A stretch of DNA of 64,000 bases, from contig NZ_CAADFC020000011.1 in NCBI RefSeq assembly GCF_900696085.1, positions 310,001-374,000 of the forward strand. The letters are read 5' to 3'. Position 1 is the stretch's first letter; the number at the start of each line of letters is the position of its first letter. The notes under the pieces are model-generated. The model was not told the origin of the DNA and did no database searches. It worked only from the letters and a program-made list of their open reading frames with translations. This DNA is from Bradyrhizobium ivorense. GTDB taxonomy: Bacteria > Pseudomonadota > Alphaproteobacteria > Rhizobiales > Xanthobacteraceae. Both the position numbers and the translations under genes were made by a program. This document shows positions 27,597 to 35,136 of this stretch, piece after piece.

Positions 27597-29273
27597 CTAC
27601 TGTCCCGAGAAGTACAGCCGCTTCAAGAACCGATCGGTCCCCTTCCCGAAATAGTTGGCGCTGGGCCGCTCCCCGTCGATCCAGCTTGGGTTATCGATCA
27701 GGTATTTGCGGAGAAGGGCCGCGGCGGGTGTCTGATTGTCCTTGAACGACAGGGACTCGCGGAAGGCGTAGTGCGAAAACAGCCTCATGAATTCGCCGAG
27801 ATAGATGTCGGCCAGGATTTCATTGCCCTGGATCACCAGCATGTTTTCATCGTTGGTGATCGCAGACGCATCAGAGAAGTTTGCAGAGCCGACGATGATG
27901 ACCGGGTTCGGGCCAAGCGGGTCGGAGATCATATATTTGGTGTGAACGTAGAGAACGTGTTGCTCGTCGGTGATCCTGTCGATTTCCTGGAGCCAGCGGT
28001 CAAAATTGTTCAGCTCTACCTTGTGGCCCACCGACACGATCGTATTGGGCAATTTCCGGATGCGATCGATCTCGGCGGACTGTTGCTTCATCGTCTTGCC
28101 GTTGCCCTTTTTCTCCATCAGGGCGAACCGCAAAACGTCGTCCTTGCGTTCGTAAACCTCCACGAAGCGGCTGTTCATGCCGAAAGCAAACGTCATGAAG
28201 AGCGCCCGATCGCTCTTGCCGGCAATTTCGGCGTACCAGTCCATCGCACTCAATTCGGTCTGGGGCGAGAAAACGGGCACGACCTCCTTGTCCCAGGGGT
28301 CCGCAGGGACGGGCGTCGCCTCGTCATTCGCTTCGGCCGTGGGCTTCTTGGTCAAATCCTTGTTTAGCAAGGTCCAGTATTCGAAATACTTCTCCGCGAT
28401 GTCGGGATCGCGCACGATGTGGGCATTGTTGGAATGGCCGTAGATGCCGTTCTCGCTAAGATTGGTCGATCCGGTCCAGACCTGCTTCGACTTGTCGCCC
28501 TTGCGAAAAATGAGAAACTTGTTGTGTGCGAACTGCCCCGTATGGAGGCGCGGCTTTACCATCTTGCCAAGGCCGCTCCCCTTCATGGCGTCCTTGTTCT
28601 TTTCGCCTTGGGTCTTCCCATCGTAAAGTATCTTGACGGTTGCGCCGCGATCCTGGGCCTCTTTGAGCGCGGCATATATCTCTTTGTTCTTGAACTCGAA
28701 GAAGGCGCCGTAGAGCTCGTCGCCATCACCCGCTTGCTTGATATATGTCTGGAGCCCTTCAACCAGACCGCGTGACAGCCAGTTGAAAGCGGCTTGGCCG
28801 ACCTCATCGGGTGGCCGGTTTTGAAAGCGCCGCGCATATTCCTGCGACGCCACGGCGCCCCGGTTGAAGAAGACGGCATGCTTGCCGATCTCTGTGCCTT
28901 CCGTTTTGACCTTTAGCGAGACGCTCTCGCCGTCCTCCAGCGCTTTTGGCGTCCCGCACCGTGGGACGATGCGGTAGGTGTAGTCGGTAACCTCATCGAC
29001 GGTGTAGTCCGACCACTGAAAGGTCTGTAGGGGGTTCTTGTAGGACGAGACGGGAACCCCTGGCGCCGGCGTCGGGTCTACCGCTTCGAACGTCTTCATG
29101 CCCGGCAGCCAGATGACCTCACCGTCCGAGTGACGGGTCCGCTCAACGGCAAAACCCAAAACCTTGTCCTTGCGAATGGACGCGGCGGGGTAGTCCCATC
29201 CCATCAACACGACATGTGTGCCTGCGACGGCGAGTGCGGGAAATGGGTCGTTCGGCTTGCTTTTCTTGCGCAT
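27597..29273 (-). CDS. Phospholipase D-like protein with two HKD motifs
   Basis: A 558-residue protein with two PLD catalytic motifs: FAHNKFLIF followed by TGSTNLSENG (about residues 250-275), and YVHTKYMISD followed by VGSANFSDAS (about 455-485). Two HKD motifs in one chain form one active site that cleaves phosphodiesters in lipids or DNA. The N-terminal ~150 residues form a beta-rich region with no match known to me. No signal peptide is seen. The start has GAGGAGG five bases upstream. The pairing with a secreted S1/P1 nuclease suggests nucleic acid or phospholipid scavenging, or an antagonistic role; neither is shown. Confidence 0.85.
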   Translation of the reverse strand: MRKKSKPNDPFPALAVAGTHVVLMGWDYPAASIRKDKVLGFAVERTRHSDGEVIWLPGMKTFEAVDPTPAPGVPVSSYKNPLQTFQWSDYTVDEVTDYTYRIVPRCGTPKALEDGESVSLKVKTEGTEIGKHAVFFNRGAVASQEYARRFQNRPPDEVGQAAFNWLSRGLVEGLQTYIKQAGDGDELYGAFFEFKNKEIYAALKEAQDRGATVKILYDGKTQGEKNKDAMKGSGLGKMVKPRLHTGQFAHNKFLIFRKGDKSKQVWTGSTNLSENGIYGHSNNAHIVRDPDIAEKYFEYWTLLNKDLTKKPTAEANDEATPVPADPWDKEVVPVFSPQTELSAMDWYAEIAGKSDRALFMTFAFGMNSRFVEVYERKDDVLRFALMEKKGNGKTMKQQSAEIDRIRKLPNTIVSVGHKVELNNFDRWLQEIDRITDEQHVLYVHTKYMISDPLGPNPVIIVGSANFSDASAITNDENMLVIQGNEILADIYLGEFMRLFSHYAFRESLSFKDNQTPAAALLRKYLIDNPSWIDGERPSANYFGKGTDRFLKRLYFSGQ

Positions 29274-29555
29274 GAGGCCTCCTCAATGACTTCCAGGATG
29301 GGCATCAAGTATTCGGATGGTGAAGTAACGCCTGCGTTGCCGCGAAAATCGTCTTACAAACAATTCAATCCGCGCGGCCGACATTGCCGGTCACGAGGGG
29401 ACGGCCCCGAAATCCTTGTCGGATACAGGTCCATAGAGATTTCAAATTCTTCTTGGCGCCCCAAGCCCGGCGCGCTGTGAAATTGTGCAACATGTCGCAT
29501 GCAATTACAAGACGTGCGGAAAGATCGCACGCCTGCGGTGGGTTGCCGCAGCACC

Positions 29556-29970
29556 TAGTGCTCGCCGATGATCATCGCGTTGTCGATCAGGAAATTGCGG
29601 CCCGTCATCTCGGACGGGTTGTTCTGAAGGTACAGGTCCACGGCAAACTGAAATGTCTTTGCACCGGGCTTCACGGGAAAGGAGAATAGGTTGCGTTCCC
29701 AGGAAACGCTCTCACCGGGATACGCCCCGCAAATGACACTGTGAATCGTTCACTCGCCACCATCAAAGCGGCCCTGCATCCGCAACGATGAAATCGCAGT
29801 TGTGCTCCGCAGCCGGCCTTGGATTTGTCGACCTCTTGAAGTCAAACCGTGCCCAGATCTTGGAGACGTTGCTCACATCAAAAATGACGGAATTCTTCGT
29901 GCTGGTGAGGACGGTTGCGCCGGAAACCAAAGGATTATCTGCGGCGCGAAGTTCATCGATTTCCGGCCGC
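29556..29970 (-). pseudogene. Remnant of an unknown protein gene
   Basis: The end of a protein is readable on the minus strand (SVSWERNLFSFPVKPGAKTF, then DLYLQNNPSEMTGRNFLIDNAMIIGEH before the stop). An upstream block in another frame (VSGATVLTSTKNSVIFDVSN, then IWARFDFKR) appears to belong to the same gene. Indels and stops separate them. No function is recognised. Confidence 0.4.
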
Positions 29971-30040
29971 TGACGGCTTCGGTGCTATTTTCGATTGGGC
30001 TAAGCAACCGTGGTTGACGAATGGGAGGCGGTGAGAGCTC

Positions 30041-30501
30041 ATGCGCTCTGCGGAGCTTGTGTTTGAACGATAAGCCGACACTCGATGAACTGGTCGACGT
30101 GCAGGCCCATTACGGCTTGCCGAGCGCGGCGCTTGTCGAGAAGGTTGGCACGTCGTTCGGGCCTTGGCGGCCATCGCCGCCGTCGATCCGGGCGATTTCC
30201 GGCTCGTTTTCGGGGGCGGCACGGCCTTGAGCCGCCCCTACAGGCTGACGAAGCGAATGTCAGCAGACGTTGACCTGAAAATCGTCGGCAATGCCAATCC
30301 CTCGCGCGGTGCTCTTCCGCAAATCCCGGACTGACATTACCAACGTCATGCTCGCAGCGGGCTTCGCGTTCGATCCCGAGAACGAGGAACACCGCGTCTC
30401 GATGTAGTCATTACACCAAATACATGCTGCCCTACGTGGCTCAGGCCGAGGGCAGCCGGGGGCTTCGGGCTTATCCAGCCTATGATGGGAGGGGATATTA
30501 G
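30041..30501 (+). pseudogene. AbiEii-type nucleotidyltransferase toxin, frameshifted
   Basis: Pieces in several frames rebuild the N-terminal part of an AbiEii toxin: MRSAELVFER, KPTLDELVDVQAHYGLPSAALVEK, the nucleotidyltransferase motif FGGGTALSR followed by KRMSADVDLKIVG (the DxD catalytic pair), then ITNVMLAAGFAFDPENEEHRVS and YTKYMLPYVAQAEG. At least three indels break it and the C-terminal half is absent. AbiE systems stop phage by abortive infection. No AbiEi antitoxin gene was found beside it. Confidence 0.75.
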
Positions 30502-30610
30502 GAGCGCCCCATTCGTCTTGAGGATCGCAGTACGTAGCAGTCGTCCCCGGACGCGAGGGACGCGATCGTGAGGATCGCCGCAAGCGGCTCAAATACGAGA
30601 TACAAAGTGA

Positions 30611-30960
30611 TTAAGCCGCATCGTGGCGCTTCACCTCGAAGTCCATCGTGCTGAACTCGACGCGTTCAACATGGCAGACCCGGATGCTGTTTGGATCGAG
30701 TTTCAGCGCGGGTTTGCGCTTGTCCGCATTCCAATCAATAAAACTCCCTGCTTCGAACTGAAAATCGGGCAGCGGGAATCATCAAAGGCCGTCTTTTTCT
30801 TTTTCCCGGTAGTTGCACCCAGACCCAATAATCGTGACCTCCGTCCTCGCCATGATCGTACAGTGAGGCCGAAAGCTTGACGCTCAAAGTCGTCGCGTCC
30901 GTGTAATGAACGGTCTGTTCGGCGATGGTGCGGCCGCTGTTGACGGTATCAGCGGGGCGG
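30611..30960 (-). pseudogene. Remnant of an unknown protein gene
   Basis: Two coherent minus-strand blocks in different frames, VNSGRTIAEQTVHYTDATTL with HDYWVWVQLPG, and FQFEAGSFIDWNADKRKPAL with VCHVERVEFSTMDFEVKRHDAA before the stop, look like one frameshifted gene. The family is not recognised. Confidence 0.35.
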
Positions 30961-31127
30961 AGCCTGACTCAACGACACTAAGCGCGGGATGATGTCCGTC
31001 AATGGCCTGGTTGCATACGACCCATGTTACGCAGCATCACACTTGTTTGTCGCATCTCCTCCGTCCAACGGATCGAATGCCGCACCCATCTTGCGAGGGG
31101 ACGGGAAATAGTTGGCGTCAAGCCACT

Positions 31128-31592
31128 TCATGCTGTACGCCGATCAGACCGGGCCTTCCTGCGGCGCCGCCGCGGCCAGCGACGACGATCGCAGGGAGCA
31201 CCATGTGGCTTAGCGGCATCCAACGCATGCGCATGAAGTTCGCTGGACGGAGGATCGATGGCTGATTGGGGCCGCTCTCTTTGATCGGCGACCGTTTTTT
31301 CGAGCGCAGAGAGGAATTGCCGCCCCTCTTGCGTGATTTCCCATCCGAGAGCATCGCGAATGACAAGCTTCGCGGAAAAGATATTCAGATCCGGCACCTG
31401 TTCGGCCAAACGCTTCATGCGATCGGTCCAGTCGCGGCCGCTGTTCATCAGGATTTCCACGGCCCGTCGGACTTCGGCAACGGAGGCCCGCCCGGCGGAC
31501 TGGCCGGCCAGCACTTTCAGGACGGTCAGCTGGAAGGACACTTGCCGTGTCTCCGATGGGCTGTGTGTGTAGTTCCCTGTGCAGTGGATCAA
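31128..31592 (-). CDS. Conserved-looking hypothetical protein
   Basis: A 154-residue frame whose central 90 residues (SFQLTVLKVLAGQSAGRASV, RRAVEILMNSGRDWTDRMKRLA, then ALGWEITQEGRQFLSALE) look like a folded helical, winged-helix-like domain of a type I have the impression is common in rhizobia. The C-terminal 45 residues are Arg- and Pro-rich and may reflect a late frameshift. The function is unknown. It is surrounded by degraded genes. Confidence 0.5.
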   Translation of the reverse strand: MIHCTGNYTHSPSETRQVSFQLTVLKVLAGQSAGRASVAEVRRAVEILMNSGRDWTDRMKRLAEQVPDLNIFSAKLVIRDALGWEITQEGRQFLSALEKTVADQRERPQSAIDPPSSELHAHALDAAKPHGAPCDRRRWPRRRRRKARSDRRTA

Positions 31593-32111
31593 GGTCGGGG
31601 GCGGATCGTCAATAACGTGCCGCCGTTAACCTCAACTATATTGGGTAAGGAAGCGAGCGCCGGCCTCTCCTGAAATCGCTCGTTGGCTCGTGCGCGAGCG
31701 ATGCTTGAGCGGGCACGGACGTCAGCGCTGCAGGCTCGTACGTCCATAACGGACAAATTCCCCTCGGTAAGCTCCTTCAGAAGCGACAGCACAAACTTTG
31801 CGCCGTGAGCGACGGCGGTGCAGTAAGTTGCTGTGAGACATGCGCGGCGTACACCTCCTAATCCGCCGGGCAGGAGCGTACGGTTCGGACCCTTCATGGC
31901 ACCAAGGTTATCGTGTCAGATCCGCACTGCTCCAACGCAAAATCCGGAACTCGCTGTGGCATCGGCGAGTAATGCCTTGATTGAAGACTGCCATGGGGCT
32001 TGCGGCAAAGTCTCAGTTGGAAGCGACAGTCGTAAAGGACCGTCCGGCGCACCAGACACAGCATCGCCTGACAGGTGCAAGATCACAGGCGAGCCCGGAG
32101 GCGCACGTCAA
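31593..32111. other. Gap without a supported gene
   Basis: Short frames on both strands, none recognisable. The segment near 31840-31900 is strand-asymmetric but gave no clear family. Confidence 0.35.
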
Positions 32112-32312
32112 TCAGCCAACCCGAAGATCCTCAGCTGAGGTCTTGCCCGAGCGCCCGGCCTTGATCTCGTAACTGACCCGAGCCCCCTCTTCGAGGGTGG
32201 CGTAGCCGGCCTTTTCCACGGCGCTGATGTGCACGAAGACATCGGCACTTCCGTCGTCCGGCCGAATAAAGCCATAACCTTTGCTGGAATTGAACCACTT
32301 TACAATACCCAT
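32112..32312 (-). CDS. cspA: Cold-shock domain protein (CspA family)
   Basis: A 66-residue single cold-shock domain starting MGIVKWFNSSKGYGFIRPDDG, with both RNA-binding motifs present (KGYGFI and VFVHIS). It would bind single-stranded RNA or DNA as an RNA chaperone. An upstream in-frame extension of 25 residues lacks domain character, so the start at 32312 is preferred, although the ribosome-binding site there is weak. It is intact amid degraded genes. Confidence 0.92.
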   Translation of the reverse strand: MGIVKWFNSSKGYGFIRPDDGSADVFVHISAVEKAGYATLEEGARVSYEIKAGRSGKTSAEDLRVG

Positions 32313-32529
32313 CGCCACGGCGGCATCTCCATCAGTGAACCTTCGTGATCTAGCGAAGAGTCTCGCAGCCATCAAGGTGGGCGGCAAAAAGACGCCCGTC
32401 CGCTGCGGAAGTCACGTCCGCGACTTTTTTTGCCCGATGACTGAGGTGCTGCCCCTTTTGTGCGGCGGCCGACAACAAGACTCTGATGTCGGAGATCCTC
32501 GCTTCAGGTGGCGGGATTCCGCATGCGAC

Positions 32530-34158
32530 TCAATCATCGCGCGCCACCTGGTCACAGGAGAGCCGCAGAGCCGACGACGTAGCATTTGCATCCGGAGCCG
32601 AGTTGAAGCGAATGCTGCGGTCCCCCTTGCAGAACCAGGCGACGGCAAACTCCTTTGCGCAACCCGGAGCAGGATCAGCAATCCGCGCCATCTCTGCACG
32701 AAACGTACACTCGCTCTTACCATTACACGCTTCTGCAAGCGCATCCGTGGTGTTGCCGCGCGCTGACATCCAGCGGCAATTGCCGCCATACGTTCCGGAA
32801 ACGACCGAAATACCCGATTGCGTGATGGCATCTCCGGTCGCATTCCGCAGTGCATACGCGGCCGCCGCACCAACAAGAGCGGCAAAGCCGACAGTTCCCA
32901 ATCGCACCAGGAGCCTGCGCTGTTCCGCCGAGGCCGCCTGATAGGCGCCGCGAATTCGCCTGCGGGCCGGCACCTCGAAGCCGAAATGCAACAGGATCGC
33001 GGCGCAAGTCGCCAGGGCGAAAGCAAGAGCGAACGCACCGAGATGGCCAAGCAGTTGGCTCGCCGTTTCCCAACGCACCACCGGAAAACGCCGGAAGATG
33101 ATGATGTGTATAAGATAGAGGGCAAAGCTGGCCTCGCCCAGAAAGACAAGCCACCTTGCGGACAACAGCCGTCCTGCAGTGCTGGCGGGCTGAGCCGCGG
33201 CGACAACGATGAGCGCAACCGGCGCCGCCAGAGCGATATTGTTGCGTGCAATATCGAACAGGCTCATGGAAACCCCAAATGCCGGCTTGTGGGCGGTAAA
33301 CCAGAACACCCAACCGATCGTGCCGACGCCAACAAGCGTCGCGATGTCGAGCAGAGCGCGAGACGGTCTGAAATCCTGCGCCGACCACACTTCATGGAGC
33401 CGCGCCAGGCAACAGCCCAGAACAAACTCCCACACCCTGCAAAACGGCGAAAAGTAAACGATCCAGAGAATCAACGTGTTCTTCCAGTTCGGCAGAGCCG
33501 CCTCCGCCCCGTAGGCATGAAGCGCAAACAGGTTGATGCGGCCCTGCAGCATGCGCACGGCAAGGTCAATGCCAAGCTCGATTGCGACCGCTCCAATGGC
33601 GCACAAAATCGCAGCCGGCGCAGTTCTGATTCGCACAAGGAGAGGGCAAACGAGAGGAAAAACGAGATAGAAGAACCATTCGGTGCTCACTGACCAGGAG
33701 ACGATGCCGACCTCCTCGTACTGCCAGACCGGCGCAACACCAGCAACATTTGCGAAAAACCAGCTTTGCACCATCCCGAGTTGAAACGGGACAAGGTGCG
33801 CTGAGAATCCTTCGGCCGGCGCCTTGGTTCCGAGAAGCCACGGCCAGACCATCGGTCCAGTCAGTAATTCGACGAGGAAGAGAACAACAAACAGAGGATA
33901 GATTCGCGCTATGCGCGCCACGAGAAAGTCCGGGATCGCTTTCCGCGGGCTGCTCACAATCGAGCTGCCATAGTTATACTGAATGACAAAACCACTCAGC
34001 GTGAAGAAGACGGACATCCCGAGCAGGCCCAGTGTCCCGATGCTGATATCGAGTGCGAGACTCGGTCCCTGCAGGAAAAGGCTGCCGCCGTGAGACAAGG
34101 CTACCGCTGCTGCCGCGACAAACCGGATGCCGGTCAGCGCGGGTATCTGCTTAACCAT
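32530..34158 (-). CDS. Membrane acyltransferase (AT3 family) with C-terminal lectin-like domain
   Basis: A 542-residue protein. Residues 1-440 are an acyltransferase-3/OafA-type membrane domain with about ten membrane segments, the N-terminal ALTGIRFVAAAAVALSH motif carrying the catalytic His, and an R..RIYPLF motif. Such enzymes O-acylate surface sugars, including rhizobial LPS, EPS and Nod factors (NodX is an example). Residues about 455-542 form a Cys-rich tail (SGTYGGNC, LAEACNGKSECTFR, DPAPGCAKEF, WFC) resembling SUEL-type galactose/rhamnose-binding lectin domains. The tail probably sits in the periplasm and may help hold a glycan substrate. Confidence 0.83.
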   Translation of the reverse strand: MVKQIPALTGIRFVAAAAVALSHGGSLFLQGPSLALDISIGTLGLLGMSVFFTLSGFVIQYNYGSSIVSSPRKAIPDFLVARIARIYPLFVVLFLVELLTGPMVWPWLLGTKAPAEGFSAHLVPFQLGMVQSWFFANVAGVAPVWQYEEVGIVSWSVSTEWFFYLVFPLVCPLLVRIRTAPAAILCAIGAVAIELGIDLAVRMLQGRINLFALHAYGAEAALPNWKNTLILWIVYFSPFCRVWEFVLGCCLARLHEVWSAQDFRPSRALLDIATLVGVGTIGWVFWFTAHKPAFGVSMSLFDIARNNIALAAPVALIVVAAAQPASTAGRLLSARWLVFLGEASFALYLIHIIIFRRFPVVRWETASQLLGHLGAFALAFALATCAAILLHFGFEVPARRRIRGAYQAASAEQRRLLVRLGTVGFAALVGAAAAYALRNATGDAITQSGISVVSGTYGGNCRWMSARGNTTDALAEACNGKSECTFRAEMARIADPAPGCAKEFAVAWFCKGDRSIRFNSAPDANATSSALRLSCDQVARDD

Positions 34159-34845
34159 CGATGTCGCTCGTCATTTGCGAGGTGGGTACAAATCCTGGCG
34201 ATCGATGGCACCAAAGGCACGCAGGACAGAACGCGAGCGGCAAGGAGGGCTGATCGCATGGCGCGAGCGCGCCATGCCATCAGCCAAACTCCTTCGGAAG
34301 CTCAAATCCGTCATCAGAGCGCCCGCGCAGCTTATTGGAAAGCCGGCTGGCGCTGAAACTCCGCCTTCTGGTAGGGCTACTCGGATTTAAGGCCCATATT
34401 CCGACCTGCTCCGGTCCAAGCTACGGGTCCAATCCCTGCCATGCTTGAGCCGCCAGTGTCTCACCGAAGGCTTTTCTGAATGGGTCGTAGCAAGCCGACC
34501 CGCTTCCTCTGCGAACGGAAGTTGGGGCGCAAGGTGTCCGATGAAAGTCCAGCTCGGAGCAAGTCGCTGTTATTCGTGGCGGGCAGCCTCACAACGGGTC
34601 CATACGCCAGATCAGCTCCGTTTGCGAGAAAGCGCAAAGGCTATCATCAGCCAGCCGCAAGGGGTTTCATATGCAGCAGTGGACCGCACAAAGTATCGAT
34701 CCTCATGGCACTCCTTGCGACGAGGTCCATCCCACCAACCGGACCAAGGCACCTTAGGGTGAGATCGCGACAGCTGAACCCATCGCGAAGGCGCGCAACT
34801 ATTGAGCCGACCGGACAGTCACTCCGAGCCGCGCGTTCAATCTTT
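34159..34845. other. Leader region of the peptide locus, no supported gene
   Basis: A frame of 184 residues (34480-35034) runs in from here into the small peptide, but its upstream part has no protein-like features and no ribosome-binding site of note. Divergent promoters for the acyltransferase and the peptide probably lie here. Confidence 0.4.
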
Positions 34846-34862
34846 TTGACAGCGACTGTCAA
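34846..34862. promoter_or_regulatory. Perfect dyad upstream of the small peptide gene
   Basis: TTGACAG-cga-CTGTCAA is a perfect 7-base inverted repeat. Its left arm contains a consensus -35 hexamer (TTGACA). It lies 104 bases before the peptide ATG and may be an operator, possibly for the LysR regulator at the end of the locus. Confidence 0.5.
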
Positions 34863-34965
34863 GGAATCTCGCTGCGGATTGGTAGAGCAATTCATTATTA
34901 TTGTCCTGCACGACTGGCCGCGCTTTCGCTTCGGCCTGGCGTGCCAGAGAAGGAAAGGACATGTG

Positions 34966-35034
34966 ATGAAAAAGAAGATCGCTGAGATCAAGACCACGAT
35001 CCGCACCACCACTCCGTACACGGGTACGCTCTAG
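34966..35034 (+). CDS. 22-residue Thr-rich peptide, candidate precursor or signal peptide
   Basis: A short frame with an excellent ribosome-binding site (AAGGAAAGGA, 5 bases before the ATG). The product has a basic N-terminus (MKKKIAEIK) and a Thr-rich C-terminus ending TTTPYTGTL, with seven Thr in 22 residues. It is followed after 50 bases by a strong intrinsic terminator and then by genes for a large TPR protein, an exporter and DUF3088. This arrangement resembles peptide natural-product loci such as microcin C, in which a tiny precursor gene is separated from the processing genes by a terminator that keeps precursor expression high. No known precursor family is recognised and modification is an inference. 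Confidence 0.55.
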   Translation: MKKKIAEIKTTIRTTTPYTGTL

Positions 35035-35084
35035 GTTGGTGCGACGGATGAATGAATCTACCTGATGAGAGCATAGCGGCATTG

Positions 35085-35115
35085 GAGGGTGGTCGTTTCG
35101 ACCACCCTCTTTTTT
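35085..35115 (+). terminator. Strong intrinsic terminator between peptide and TPR genes
   Basis: GAGGGTGGTCG (35085-35095) and CGACCACCCTC (35099-35109) form a perfect 11-base stem with a 3-base loop, followed by six T. It ends 21 bases before the TPR gene's start, so some read-through, or a promoter inside, is needed to express the downstream genes. Confidence 0.92.
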
Positions 35116-35136
35116 GTGACAATTCGGGAGAGTAAT

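Noticed and set aside
31589..31897. 102-residue minus-strand frame, suspected group II intron end
   Set aside because: No domain V hairpin or reverse transcriptase sequence could be identified.
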